The notes below the pieces were generated by a model. The model saw nothing but the letters and a program-made list of their open reading frames with translations. It was not told where the DNA came from and did not search any database. A program made the position numbers and the translations under genes. Positions 54,267-63,833 of a DNA stretch of 64,000 nucleotides are shown here, in pieces. Position 1 is the first letter of the stretch; each line of letters begins with the position of its first letter. The stretch is taken from positions 79,323 to 143,322 of the forward strand of contig CACXYM010000005.1 of the NCBI GenBank assembly GCA_902771935.1. The letters are read 5' to 3'. The DNA is from an uncultured Bacteroidales bacterium. GTDB lineage: Bacteria; Bacteroidota; Bacteroidia; Bacteroidales; Paludibacteraceae.

Positions 54267-55544
54267 TTATTTTTTAGCCTTCTTGCACTCTTTGAGTTCT
54301 TTCTCAAGGCGAGCAATCTCTTTCTCTTGACCATTAATGGTCTTGAGCAAGGAGTTCAATTCTTCGTTTTCAATTGTGGTCGGATATTGTTCATCAACCA
54401 ATTGCAGGAAGTCGGACAGTATGTTCATATAGTTAATGAATGCGTCATAAGCCGATTCGTAGTTGGTCGCACCTTGATCAATATGGTTCATGAAGTGCAA
54501 ATAGTTCAAATCTTGCAGCATGAGCCAGTCGCGTTTCAGACGCTTGTCAGAGCACAGATGTACGCGTTCGGCTACGGCATAGAGTTTGTTAATAGCCTCT
54601 TGTTGCAGGTCGTTGCCAGCGTAGATGCTCAAGTCTTTTGCTTCTCCGGCCCAAGTCATCGGGAATGGTACAGGAATAACGTCTTTTGCAGCCAGTTTTT
54701 TTGCAGCTTCGGCGGGAGTAACAAAGCCCAAGCCATTCTCTAATGCATAGTACGGCAATGCCTTCAAGAAGTCGAAGATTCCGGTTTCAGCACGTTGTCT
54801 GCTGCCAAATGTCTCTGCTCCAAGCCAAATGTTTACCAACTCTTCATCTTCCGGAAGTGCGGCCAGGTTCTTCGCATATTTCTCTGCATCCATCGGGAAG
54901 TTAACCCAATTAGGATCAGAGAAATGGAATGCCAACTCATCGCTCAAAGCTACGTTACGAAGCAGCACTTTTAGCTTGTTGGAGGCTGCAGATTGATACA
55001 TGAAGTTCGGAGATTTCCAACTCAGTACGTGCTTCGCACCTTCAGCCATAGCTACTTTATAACCCCATTTCTGCAGGTTGTAGGCAATTTCGTCTGAATA
55101 GAGTAACTCAGCGTTGCAAACGGTAGTCGGCTTAACCTCAAAAAGACTGCTGATTACTTGCTCTTGTTTCTCAAGTTGATCACGGAACTCATTCTCGTTA
55201 TACTCTGCTGCCAGCGTATAGGAATACGGAACAGCCAAGAACTCAACGCATTTCGTCTGTGCCAACTCACGCAGTACATCAATCATCTCAGGTGCAAACT
55301 GCTCAAATACTTCGAGCATGGAACCGGTGATCGCTAAGGCGCAATGGAATTTACCTTTTGAAAGACGAATCATCTCTTTCAACGTCTGGCACAATGGCAT
55401 ATAAGAGTTTTCAACTAACCAACCGATGCGCTCCTCCGTCTCAGAGTCATCGTAGTAATAGTGATCTTGACCGATATCGAAGAAACGATAGCGTTTCAGA
55501 CGATAAGGTGCATGCATTTGGATTACAAAACAAATATTTTTCAT
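54267..55544 (-). CDS. GH57-family alpha-glucanase homologue with altered catalytic residue
   Basis: 425 residues. LKRYRFFDIGQDHYYYDD and NAELLYSDEIAYNLQKWGYK (the nucleophile Glu) place it in GH57. The acid/base region, MDYETFG in active members, reads LGAETFGSRQ here, so the Asp is Gly; the HQP of region 1 is HAP. An inactive or differently acting protein in glycogen handling is possible. The last ~35 residues form a coiled coil (KTINGQEKEIARLEKELKEC). Located between the porin (3-base gap) and the GT4 gene. Confidence 0.8.
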   Translation of the reverse strand: MKNICFVIQMHAPYRLKRYRFFDIGQDHYYYDDSETEERIGWLVENSYMPLCQTLKEMIRLSKGKFHCALAITGSMLEVFEQFAPEMIDVLRELAQTKCVEFLAVPYSYTLAAEYNENEFRDQLEKQEQVISSLFEVKPTTVCNAELLYSDEIAYNLQKWGYKVAMAEGAKHVLSWKSPNFMYQSAASNKLKVLLRNVALSDELAFHFSDPNWVNFPMDAEKYAKNLAALPEDEELVNIWLGAETFGSRQRAETGIFDFLKALPYYALENGLGFVTPAEAAKKLAAKDVIPVPFPMTWAGEAKDLSIYAGNDLQQEAINKLYAVAERVHLCSDKRLKRDWLMLQDLNYLHFMNHIDQGATNYESAYDAFINYMNILSDFLQLVDEQYPTTIENEELNSLLKTINGQEKEIARLEKELKECKKAKK

Positions 55545-55555
55545 AACAATAAATT

Positions 55556-56815
55556 TTAGCGATGGTTAATAACTTTGTCATAGATGGCGCGCACCTTCAA
55601 ACCGGCGTCGTACCATTTGATATTATTGACTTCCTTCATTCCAAGTTCGTGGAGCGACTTGTACATAGCCGGATACTTCACAATGGCGTAGATGGCATCT
55701 GCCATGGCATCGATATCCCAGTAATCGGTCTTAATGGCATGTTGCAAAATCTCTGCGCAACCGGACTGACGAGAAATAATGGATGGACAACCAACTTGCA
55801 TAGCCTCCAGCGGTGAGATACCGAATGGTTCACTTACGGACGGCATGATATAAACATCCGAATCTGCCAGAATCTCTTGCACTTGTTTGCCGCGCATGAA
55901 GCCCGGGAAGTGGAAGCGGTCTGCAATACCGCGTTTGGCAACCAAATCAATCATCTTGTTCATCATATCACCACTTCCTGCCATTACGAAACGAACACCA
56001 TCGGTCTTGTCCAGCACGCGGGCTGCGGCTTCAACAAAGTACTCCGGACCTTTCTGCATCGTAATACGACCAAGGAAAGTCACCAGTTTGTCCTTACGTT
56101 TATGCTTAACGAACTCATTAGGATTAGCAAGCGGCTCAACAGCATTGTGAACAGTCGAAACTTTCGATGGATCCTGACCGTATTTCTCAATGACCGTCTG
56201 ACGAGTCAGATTACTAACACACATGATATGGTCTGCCATATCCATACCACGACGCTCAATGGCATATACTGTCGGGTTTACATTACCACGGCTGCGGTCA
56301 AAGTCGGTTGCATGAACGTGAATAACTAATGGTTTGCCGGAAATCTGTTTTGCAAACACACCGGCCGGATAAGTCAACCAGTCGTGCGAGTGGATGATGT
56401 CAAAGTCCAAACTATTGGCTAATACGCTGGCCACTGCCTCGTAGTTGCCGATTTCCTCAACAAGGTTATCCGGATAACGACCCGAGAAATTGATGCAACC
56501 AAGGTCATCGGTACCAATACGACGATAGTCATAACGTATACCGTCACGGTAGTGATAATACTCTTCTGGAGTCATGCGACCTTCCAACCGTTGACGCACA
56601 TATTCATAATCATTGTCTTTCCATACTACAGGAATGGAATTAGCGCCGATAATCTTCAGGAACGATTGGTCTTCATCGCCCCAAGGCTTCGGAATAACAA
56701 AAGTAATCTGCAAATCCTTCTGCTCAGACATTCCGCGAGTCAAACCATAACTCGCCGTGCCCAAACCTCCGAGGATATGGGGAGGAAACTCCCAACCAAA
56801 CATAAGTGCTTTCAT
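55556..56815 (-). CDS. GT4 glycogen/starch synthase-like glycosyltransferase
   Basis: 419 residues of GT-B fold. MFGWEFPPHILGGLGTASYG is the KxGG-like donor motif, HSHDWLTYPAGVFAKQISGK and PSVSEPFGISPLEAMQVGCP the C-domain site. In Bacteroides the gene between debranching enzyme and GH57 is taken to be the glycogen synthase. Whether it uses ADP- or UDP-glucose is open; no glgC was seen here. One base separates it from the debranching gene. Confidence 0.87.
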   Translation of the reverse strand: MKALMFGWEFPPHILGGLGTASYGLTRGMSEQKDLQITFVIPKPWGDEDQSFLKIIGANSIPVVWKDNDYEYVRQRLEGRMTPEEYYHYRDGIRYDYRRIGTDDLGCINFSGRYPDNLVEEIGNYEAVASVLANSLDFDIIHSHDWLTYPAGVFAKQISGKPLVIHVHATDFDRSRGNVNPTVYAIERRGMDMADHIMCVSNLTRQTVIEKYGQDPSKVSTVHNAVEPLANPNEFVKHKRKDKLVTFLGRITMQKGPEYFVEAAARVLDKTDGVRFVMAGSGDMMNKMIDLVAKRGIADRFHFPGFMRGKQVQEILADSDVYIMPSVSEPFGISPLEAMQVGCPSIISRQSGCAEILQHAIKTDYWDIDAMADAIYAIVKYPAMYKSLHELGMKEVNNIKWYDAGLKVRAIYDKVINHR

Positions 56816-56816
56816 A

Positions 56817-58757
56817 CTATTCTTGGTATTTTTTCATGGTATCCATAACTGAGATGACTGCCGCTACACTCGGAGCATAAGACATGCCGCCGTGCCCTTT
56901 ATATGGAGGGTTGCCATCGTATAATTCGTTGAGTGTGCCTATACATAACTCACTCATCTCTACTTCAAAACCGACCAGCATACGCTGCATAAAACTCAAA
57001 CCGCTGTGCTTGTAAACTGTCATATAGGCACGGGAGTAAGCTGCTATCGTATTTGGCCATACAGGACCGTTGTGGAAATTCCGGTCACGCTCTAACTGAC
57101 CTCCGATATATACAGGACGATAATCGCCGCTCTTCGGGGACAAGGTACGCAAACCGCGAGGAGTCAATAACTCGCGTGTGCATATATCCACTACCGCTTT
57201 CATTTGCTTCTTGTCCAACGGCGTATAAGGAAGACCTACCGCCCAAATCTGATTCGGACGCACTTCTTTGTTGTGATAGTTATCTACTACATAATCATCC
57301 AAATAGAAACCGTTCCAGAAAGTCTTCACAAACGCGTCGCGGCTAATCTCTGCTTGATATTCCATCAAGTCCGCTCCAATCTCCTTACCGGCTTCACGCA
57401 TCAACTCCGCCGTGAAACGCATCGCGTTGTACCACAGCGCATTAATCTCCACTACATAACCCGTTCGCGGAGTGATTGGCCATCCGTTTTCTGTTGCATT
57501 CATCCATGTAGCTGGAACACGAGTGCCATCTACCCAAATCAAGCCGTTCTGATGCACCCATGCACGCGGATGGTGCTGCTTGCGATAATACGAGATAATA
57601 TCTTCGCACAACTGGGCATATTTCTCCGCGGCTTGCTTCACCGTATATTTGTGTGCGTATTTCTGCAACGCGCGGACGAACCACAACAAAGCATCCGGCT
57701 CGTCCATGCCTGTGATACGCGACTGATAGCCGTCGTTTTCCATAAACGCACGCACTTCACCTACTGCCGTCTGGTCGATAATAGCATCCCAATACTCCGG
57801 ACGATCTATGTCCAGCGTACAACTCGGTGTCGACATGAACTCTTCGCGTGCCGATGCATGAAACCACGGATAACCCGCAAGCAGATAACACTTGTCTCCT
57901 TCCCGTTTATAGAACTGCGAAGCCGCATTGCGCAGACATTCAAACATATCCGTTCGAGCATTACGACGTGCCAACTCTTTCTTCCACAATGTCTTCAACC
58001 CAGATGTCTTAATTTCGCTTATTCCGGCTGCAAAAATCAAACTCTCGCCTTTCTTCATCGGCACTTCGAAATAACCCGGAACCAGCAAGTCTTCCTTATA
58101 TTCGTAACCACGTTCTTGCTCCTTCTGATACTCTATATTCTTGTACCACATCGGATTATGAGAATAAGTCACACTCTTCGAGAACTGCATATACAACTGA
58201 GGAAACTCTGGATACATGCAGTTAACACGACCATTCTCGCAATCGTTCATATCCGCATTCGCACGACTATTCTCATGTGTCAGCGCGTTCACACTGCGGA
58301 ACGCCAAGAACGGACGAAAACGCATCGTCACCGGCGCACCGCATTCCACTAACGTGTAACGAATAAGCACGCGAGGCTCGAAACTTACCAACAGACGCTC
58401 CTTTGTTAAAACCACACCACCTACACGGTAAGTCGTCTTGGCAATCACTTCGCAGTTAAATTCGCGAATGTACTTGTGACCGTTCGGCGAAAAATGATTC
58501 TCACCATACTTGTGCAAGCCAAGATTGAACTCAGCCCCATGCTGAATCACCGTCTCATCCAACGAACTCAGCAGTACATAGTTGTCATCACCCAACTGAG
58601 GCAACGGCAACACTAATTGTCCATGATATTTACGAGTGTTACAATCAACCAACGTCGTCGAATTGTACACTCCGGCACGGTTTGTGCGAAGCATCTCTTT
58701 CTGCAAAGAACGCTCCAGATTCACCAACAACGCCTTGTCAAAATTTAAGTAACTCAT
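56817..58757 (-). CDS. Glycogen debranching enzyme (amylo-alpha-1,6-glucosidase, GH133 type)
   Basis: 646 residues. N-terminal GDE_N domain (SLQKEMLRTNRAGVYNSTTL, DCNTRKYHGQLVLPLPQL) and C-terminal alpha/alpha barrel (PATWMNATENGWPITPRTGY, LRTLSPKSGDYRPVYIGGQ, ELYDGNPPYKGHG). It trims alpha-1,6 branches left during glycogen use. The residue after WM is Asn where archaeal-type enzymes have Asp; I recall the same in Bacteroides, so this is not read as decay. First gene of the minus-strand run. Confidence 0.88.
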   Translation of the reverse strand: MSYLNFDKALLVNLERSLQKEMLRTNRAGVYNSTTLVDCNTRKYHGQLVLPLPQLGDDNYVLLSSLDETVIQHGAEFNLGLHKYGENHFSPNGHKYIREFNCEVIAKTTYRVGGVVLTKERLLVSFEPRVLIRYTLVECGAPVTMRFRPFLAFRSVNALTHENSRANADMNDCENGRVNCMYPEFPQLYMQFSKSVTYSHNPMWYKNIEYQKEQERGYEYKEDLLVPGYFEVPMKKGESLIFAAGISEIKTSGLKTLWKKELARRNARTDMFECLRNAASQFYKREGDKCYLLAGYPWFHASAREEFMSTPSCTLDIDRPEYWDAIIDQTAVGEVRAFMENDGYQSRITGMDEPDALLWFVRALQKYAHKYTVKQAAEKYAQLCEDIISYYRKQHHPRAWVHQNGLIWVDGTRVPATWMNATENGWPITPRTGYVVEINALWYNAMRFTAELMREAGKEIGADLMEYQAEISRDAFVKTFWNGFYLDDYVVDNYHNKEVRPNQIWAVGLPYTPLDKKQMKAVVDICTRELLTPRGLRTLSPKSGDYRPVYIGGQLERDRNFHNGPVWPNTIAAYSRAYMTVYKHSGLSFMQRMLVGFEVEMSELCIGTLNELYDGNPPYKGHGGMSYAPSVAAVISVMDTMKKYQE

Positions 58758-58803
58758 ATCATAAAAATAGTTATAGTATGCCTAATTTCATAATAAACGG
58801 CTG

Positions 58804-58835
58804 CAAAAATACAACAAACTTTTCATATACGCAAA
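58804..58835 (-). promoter_or_regulatory. Promoter for the glycogen-porin-Clp-trxA run
   Basis: Minus strand TTTG (58835-58832), 20-base spacer, TATTTTTG (58811-58804). No other standard promoter was noticed until trxA. Confidence 0.82.
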
Positions 58836-58870
58836 TAAATCATAAAATATTGTATATTTTTTTTACTTTT

Positions 58871-58902
58871 CTTGCATATTCGTATTTTTTGTCGTACCTT
58901 TG
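58871..58902 (+). promoter_or_regulatory. Promoter for the YhcH gene and glgB
   Basis: CTTG (one mismatch) at 58871-58874, 20-base spacer, TACCTTTG at 58895-58902. Divergent from the debranching-enzyme promoter, so glycogen degradation and branching genes share this regulatory interval. Confidence 0.8.
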
Positions 58903-58933
58903 CACCCAAATTTATATTAAATTTGCAAATAGT

Positions 58934-59392
58934 ATGATTATCGACAAAATCGAAAACGCTGACCTCTATTTCGACAGCGTACCAAGACTGGAACAATTTA
59001 TGCACTTCTTCAACAACAACGACTTCGAAGACTTCGCAGCAGGAAAAATTAAACTCGACGGAGATGACCTCTTCGTGAATATCATCGACCTTAAAGGAAA
59101 AGACGAAAAATCCCTGCCGTTCGAGGCACACAAAGACTATATCGACATCCAAATACCACTAACTGCAGACGAACAAATGGGGTGGAAAGCACAGGAAGAC
59201 TGCCAAAACGTTACGGCAGAATACGACGAAGGTAAAGACGTCGAACTCTACAAAGAGAAGGCAACTACCATGCTCAACGTACCCGTCGGACACTTCGTCA
59301 TCTTCTTCCCTTCCGATGCACACCAACCCGGTATCGCACCAAAAGGAACGGAGTTCCGTAAACTCATCGTCAAAACACGCGTCGAAAACTAA
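58934..59392 (+). CDS. YhcH/YjgK/YiaL-family protein (DUF386)
   Basis: 152 residues from the ATG at 58934; the longer upstream frame begins inside the opposite gene and before the promoter. FEAHKDYIDIQIPLTADEQM and FVIFFPSDAHQPGIAPKGTE carry the His and acidic residues of the cupin-like metal site. E. coli relatives act in sialic acid or sugar metabolism. It precedes glgB by 15 bases, so a part in sugar handling is inferred. Confidence 0.9.
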   Translation: MIIDKIENADLYFDSVPRLEQFMHFFNNNDFEDFAAGKIKLDGDDLFVNIIDLKGKDEKSLPFEAHKDYIDIQIPLTADEQMGWKAQEDCQNVTAEYDEGKDVELYKEKATTMLNVPVGHFVIFFPSDAHQPGIAPKGTEFRKLIVKTRVEN

Positions 59393-59407
59393 AAACACAC
59401 TAATACT

Positions 59408-61441
59408 ATGGCAAAACAACTCAAACTTGTCAAATCCGACCCTTATCTGCAACCTTACGAGAGTGCACTTCAAGGCCGATATGACTACGCAATTAACAAA
59501 GAGAAGGAAATAACCGGAGGAAAAACACTCGCTGACTGGGCTACCGGTTACCTCTATTTTGGCCTGCACCACACGGACAAAGGGTGGGTGCTTCGCGAAT
59601 GGGCACCGAATGCCACCGCCATCTATATCAAAGGTGATATGAACAACTGGCAGAAATCCGAAGACTACCGTCTCCAACCCATCGGAAACGGTGTCTGGGA
59701 AGCTATCCTGCCAGAAAAAGCCATGCAGCACGGACAACTCTACAAATTGCTCGTTGAGTGGAACGGAGGTTATGGAGAACGAATCCCAAGCTATGCCCGC
59801 CGTGTCGTTCAAGACGATTATACCAAGATCTTCTCAGCACAAGTTTGGGCGCCGGCTGACTATAAATGGAAACATAAAACCATCAAAGGTGGCAAACAAA
59901 AAGTGGAACCGCTCTTTATCTACGAGTGCCATATCGGTATGGCGGGAGATGCGGAGAAAGTCTCTACCTATGACGAGTTCAGACAAAACGTGCTGCCACG
60001 TATCGCTAATCTCGGATACAACTGCATACAAATCATGGCTATCCAAGAACACCCATACTACGGTTCATTCGGTTACCATGTCTCCAACTTCTTTGCAGCT
60101 TCCTCACGCTTTGGAACACCCGAAGAACTCAAAGCTCTTATCGACGATGCACACAGCCGCGGTATCGCAGTCATCATGGATATCGTTCATTCACATGCCG
60201 TAAAAAACGAACTCGAAGGACTCGGAAACTTCGATGGCACTCCATACCAATACTTCCACGATGGAGCAAGACGCGAACATCCGGCTTGGGACAGTCTCTG
60301 TTTCAACTACGGTAAACCGGAAGTGCTCCACTTCCTCCTCTCTAACTGTAAGTTCTGGATTGACGAATACGGCTTCGACGGATTCCGTTTCGACGGCGTC
60401 ACATCGATGATGTACCTCAGCCACGGACTCGGAGAAGACTTCAACGGCTATGGCTCATACTTCAACGGCAACGAGGATGGTGACGCTATCATGTACCTCA
60501 CACTCGCCAATAAACTTATCCACCAAGTCAAGAAGAATGCCATCACTATCGCCGAAGACATGTCCGGTATGCCTGGACTCGCTTGCCCGCAGAAAGATGG
60601 AGGTGTCGGTTTCGACTACAGACTCGCAATGGGTATTCCTGACTTCTGGATTAAATATATTAAGGAAGTAAAAGACGAAGACTGGAAAGCTGGACACATC
60701 CTATACGAAATGACTAACCGCCGACAAGACGAGAAAACCATCTCTTATGCTGAGTCGCACGACCAGGCGCTTGTCGGAGACAAGACCATCATCTTCCGTC
60801 TCGTCGATGCCGATATGTACTGGCACTTCGAACACGGACACTCAACCTATATGGTGGACCGCGGTATAGCACTCCATAAGATGATTCGTCTCATCACTGC
60901 TTCTACTGTTAACGGCGGATACCTCACCTTCATGGGCAACGAATTCGGACATCCCGAATGGATCGATTTCCCGCGTGAAGGCAACGGATGGAGTTACAAA
61001 TACGCATGCCGTCAATGGAGTCTCGTGGACAACCCGAATTATTTCTTCGCTGACCTCAACCGCTTTGATGCCGCTATGGTTGATTTACTGCGTAAAAATC
61101 TCCACATGGTTAAGGATGAAAATGGTACACACCTGCCGTGGGTTTATACGCTTTGGGATAACGAAGGTGACCAAGTCGTTGCTTACCGTCGTGACAAACT
61201 TGTCTTCGTCTTCAACTGGAACGGACAAAAATCCTTCTCTGACTACGGCATCTTGACAGCCGAAGGTAAGTATCGCGTTGTACTGAACACCGATGCCAAA
61301 GAGTTCGCCGGATTTGGACTTTCCGACGATTCCATCGAACATTTTACACAACCTGATCCGTTTTACAAAAAGGACCACAAAGGTTGGCTCAAACTATATT
61401 TACCTGCTCGATCCGCTGTCGTTCTCGAACAAGTAAATTAA
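59408..61441 (+). CDS. glgB: 1,4-alpha-glucan branching enzyme (eukaryote-like GH13)
   Basis: 677 residues. CBM48-type N-domain (GWVLREWAPNATAIYIKGD), then the barrel with DIVHSHAVKNELEGL, GFRFDGVTSMMYLSHGLG (nucleophile Asp), ITIAEDMSGMPGL (acid Glu) and YAESHDQALVGDK (third Asp). This pattern is the GH13 subfamily 8 type shared with eukaryotes and Bacteroidota. Codon use is C-ending and even, like a highly expressed gene. It creates alpha-1,6 branch points in glycogen. Confidence 0.94.
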   Translation: MAKQLKLVKSDPYLQPYESALQGRYDYAINKEKEITGGKTLADWATGYLYFGLHHTDKGWVLREWAPNATAIYIKGDMNNWQKSEDYRLQPIGNGVWEAILPEKAMQHGQLYKLLVEWNGGYGERIPSYARRVVQDDYTKIFSAQVWAPADYKWKHKTIKGGKQKVEPLFIYECHIGMAGDAEKVSTYDEFRQNVLPRIANLGYNCIQIMAIQEHPYYGSFGYHVSNFFAASSRFGTPEELKALIDDAHSRGIAVIMDIVHSHAVKNELEGLGNFDGTPYQYFHDGARREHPAWDSLCFNYGKPEVLHFLLSNCKFWIDEYGFDGFRFDGVTSMMYLSHGLGEDFNGYGSYFNGNEDGDAIMYLTLANKLIHQVKKNAITIAEDMSGMPGLACPQKDGGVGFDYRLAMGIPDFWIKYIKEVKDEDWKAGHILYEMTNRRQDEKTISYAESHDQALVGDKTIIFRLVDADMYWHFEHGHSTYMVDRGIALHKMIRLITASTVNGGYLTFMGNEFGHPEWIDFPREGNGWSYKYACRQWSLVDNPNYFFADLNRFDAAMVDLLRKNLHMVKDENGTHLPWVYTLWDNEGDQVVAYRRDKLVFVFNWNGQKSFSDYGILTAEGKYRVVLNTDAKEFAGFGLSDDSIEHFTQPDPFYKKDHKGWLKLYLPARSAVVLEQVN

Positions 61442-61536
61442 TTACAAACCAGGCTTGTCCGTTAGGCAGTAGTTACCGGCAAACAAGGGTGTTATAACTA
61501 ACAATGAAACAATTAACAATTTAACTTTTCAAAACA

Positions 61537-62307
61537 ATGCGTGTTATTATTCAACCAAGCTACGAGCTCCTCTCTAAATGGGCAGCTAACTATGTAGCTA
61601 AACGTATTAACGAATTTGGACCTAAAGAAAGCCGTCCTTTCGTGCTCGGATTACCCACCGGTAGCAGTCCGCTGGGAATGTACAAAGAACTTATCAAACT
61701 CTGCGAAGCAGGAAAAGTAAGTTTCCGCAATGTCGTAACTTTTAACATGGACGAATACGTCGGGATTCCCGAAAACCATCCGGAGAGTTATCACAGCTTC
61801 ATGAATGTCAACATCCTTAACGGAAACGCGCCTGACCTCGAAGCCGAATGTGCCCGCTACGAAGAAAAAATTAAAAACTATGGCGGTATACATCTCTTCC
61901 TCGGTGGAATCGGACCGGACGGACATATTGCATTCAACGAACCGGGCTCATCACTCACCAGCCGCACACGCAAAAAAGAACTGACTACCGATACCATCAT
62001 CGCTAACTCACGCTTCTTCGATAACGACATCAACCAAGTTCCCAAAACCGCTCTCACCGTCGGAGTGGGAACAGTAATGGATGCCAAAGAAGTGCTTATT
62101 ATGGTCAACGGACATAATAAGGCACGTGCGCTCCAACATGCTATCGAAGAACCTATTAGCCACATGTGGACCGTCTCGGCGCTACAAATGCACCAACATG
62201 GTATCATCGTCTGCGACGAAGCAGCTTGCGACGAACTTAAAGTCGGTACGTTCAACTATTTCAAAGACATAGAAAAAGAGCATCTGAACCCCGACACTCT
62301 GCTTTAG
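61537..62307 (+). CDS. nagB: Glucosamine-6-phosphate deaminase
   Basis: 256 residues. [17 protein letters not shown] binds phosphate, [19 protein letters not shown] and [18 protein letters not shown] hold the catalytic Asp and the His. Converts glucosamine-6-phosphate to fructose-6-phosphate and ammonia, linking amino-sugar use to glycolysis. Codon use resembles glgB. No clear promoter in the 95 bases before it, so it may be read from glgB. Ends 8 bases before the CTTTCGA repeats. Confidence 0.95.
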   Translation: MRVIIQPSYELLSKWAANYVAKRINEFGPKESRPFVLGLPTGSSPLGMYKELIKLCEAGKVSFRNVVTFNMDEYVGIPENHPESYHSFMNVNILNGNAPDLEAECARYEEKIKNYGGIHLFLGGIGPDGHIAFNEPGSSLTSRTRKKELTTDTIIANSRFFDNDINQVPKTALTVGVGTVMDAKEVLIMVNGHNKARALQHAIEEPISHMWTVSALQMHQHGIIVCDEAACDELKVGTFNYFKDIEKEHLNPDTLL

Positions 62308-62315
62308 ACCTTCAT

Positions 62316-62343
62316 CTTTCGACTTTCGACTTTCGACTTTTGA
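62316..62343 (+). repeat. 7-bp tandem repeat CTTTCGA, four units, just before cysS
   Basis: CTTTCGA at 62316, 62323 and 62330, then CTTTTGA at 62337. It ends 5 bases before the cysS ATG at 62349. The same heptamer occurs again inside cysS at 63414-63441. Confidence 0.85.
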
Positions 62344-62348
62344 CTATT

Positions 62349-63833
62349 ATGCTCCAAATCTATAACACACTATCTCGACAAAAAGAGTATTTTAGACCAC
62401 TGCACGAGGGACGCGTAGGCATGTATGTCTGCGGTCCCACCGTGTATGGCGATGCACACCTTGGACACGCTCGTCCTGCTATCACTTTTGACTTACTGTT
62501 CCGCTATCTGCAATTCCTCGGATACAAAGTACGCTATGTGCGCAACATCACGGATGTTGGACACCTCGAACACGATGCCGACGAAGGAGAAGATAAGATA
62601 GCGAAAAAAGCACGACTCGAACAACTCGAGCCGATGGAAGTTGTGCAATACTACACCAACCGATATCATCACGATATGGAAGCACTCAACGTCCTTCCTC
62701 CAAGTATCGAGCCGCACGCTTCGGGACATATAATCGAACAAATAGCTTTTGTGCAACGTATTCTCGATCACGGGTATGCCTATATATCCAACGGTAGTGT
62801 GTATATGGATGTAGAGAAATACGCCAAAGATTTCCCTTATGGCAAACTTTCCGGACGCAATCTCGAAGATATCGTGACCGATACGCGAGAACTCGATGGA
62901 CAGGACGAAAAAAAGCACTCCTACGACTTCGCACTTTGGAAAAAAGCCGCGCCTGAACATATCATGCACTGGCCAAGTCCATGGTCGGAAGGCTTCCCGG
63001 GATGGCACATGGAATGCTCTACCATGGGAACCAAATACCTCGGCGAAGAATTTGACATCCACGGTGGCGGAATGGACCTTATGTTCCCACACCACGAAGC
63101 GGAGATAGCACAATCGTGCGCCGCTCTGGGACATGAGTCCGTCCACTACTGGATGCACAATAACATGATCACCATCGCCGGAAAGAAAATGGGTAAGTCC
63201 TACAATAACTTCATCACCCTCCAGCAGTTCTTCAATGGTGACCACCACTTACTCACAAAACCTTTCTCGCCCATGACCATCCGATTCTTCATTCTCATGG
63301 CGCACTACCGCTCTACTGTGGACTTCTCCTCGGAAGCACTCGAAGCGGCTGAGAAAGGCTTTGCACGACTCCAAGAGGCATACACCCGCTTGCAGAAAAT
63401 TCAACCGAGTAACCTTTCGACTTTTGACTTTCAACTTTCGACTTTGCGGCAGCGTTGCGCTGACGCAATGGATGACGACCTCAATAGCCCGATGGTGCTT
63501 CAAGCACTCTTCGACTCCGCACGAGTCATCAATACCATCTACGACCAAAAAGCTTCGATTTCATCGGAAGACTTAGACGAACTGCGTAAGGTCTGGAAAG
63601 ACTACGCAATAGATATCCTCGGCTTACGCTTAGGCGACGAAATGGCAAATGACAAATCACAAATGTCAAATAAAATGTCCGCTTTCAACGGCGCTGTGGA
63701 TTTATTACTCGACATCCGCTTGGACGCTAAACGCAATAAAGACTGGGCTACAAGCGACAAAATTCGTAACAACCTTACTGAACTTGGATTCCAAATAAAA
63801 GACACCAAAGACGGTTACGAGTGGACTTTGTAA
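62349..63833 (+). CDS. cysS: Cysteine-tRNA ligase with repeat-derived linkers
   Basis: 494 residues from the ATG at 62349. Zinc site begins at [20 protein letters not shown] (HLGHA signature); WHMECSTMG and [14 protein letters not shown] follow; the KMSKS-type loop is [10 protein letters not shown]. Joins cysteine to tRNA-Cys. Two coding stretches, about residues 356-365 and near 431-443, are built from 7-bp tandem DNA repeats and lie in the C-terminal linkers rather than the core. The stop overlaps the start of the next gene by 13 bases. Confidence 0.95.
   Translation: MLQIYNTLSRQKEYFRPLHEGRVGMYVCGPTVYGDAHLGHARPAITFDLLFRYLQFLGYKVRYVRNITDVGHLEHDADEGEDKIAKKARLEQLEPMEVVQYYTNRYHHDMEALNVLPPSIEPHASGHIIEQIAFVQRILDHGYAYISNGSVYMDVEKYAKDFPYGKLSGRNLEDIVTDTRELDGQDEKKHSYDFALWKKAAPEHIMHWPSPWSEGFPGWHMECSTMGTKYLGEEFDIHGGGMDLMFPHHEAEIAQSCAALGHESVHYWMHNNMITIAGKKMGKSYNNFITLQQFFNGDHHLLTKPFSPMTIRFFILMAHYRSTVDFSSEALEAAEKGFARLQEAYTRLQKIQPSNLSTFDFQLSTLRQRCADAMDDDLNSPMVLQALFDSARVINTIYDQKASISSEDLDELRKVWKDYAIDILGLRLGDEMANDKSQMSNKMSAFNGAVDLLLDIRLDAKRNKDWATSDKIRNNLTELGFQIKDTKDGYEWTL
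63414..63441 (+). repeat. CTTTCGA heptamers inside cysS
   Basis: CTTTCGA 63414, CTTTTGA 63421, CTTTCAA 63428, CTTTCGA 63435, then a partial unit. In the same orientation as the array at 62316-62343. It encodes the linker [11 protein letters not shown]. Confidence 0.85.
63640..63674 (+). repeat. AAATGAC heptamers inside cysS
   Basis: AAATGGC 63640, AAATGAC 63647, AAATCAC 63654, AAATGTC 63661, AAATAAA 63668: five 7-bp units coding for the polar segment [12 protein letters not shown] second heptamer family in the same gene. Confidence 0.8.

Noticed and set aside
57204-58352. 382-codon plus-strand frame inside the debranching-enzyme gene
   Set aside because: Antisense to a clear GH133 gene; the protein is rich in Arg, His, Ile and Thr with no domain.
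56817-58757. TWMN instead of TWMD in the debranching enzyme as evidence of inactivation
   Set aside because: I recall the same Asn in Bacteroides homologues, so it is more likely a trait of this branch than a defect.
58682-58933. N-terminal extension of the YhcH gene
   Set aside because: Begins upstream of the promoter and inside the debranching gene.
59159-59812. 217-codon minus-strand frame across the YhcH and glgB genes
   Set aside because: Crosses the junction of two real genes on the other strand; no domain.
62493-63248. 251-codon minus-strand frame inside cysS
   Set aside because: Antisense shadow of a conserved tRNA ligase.
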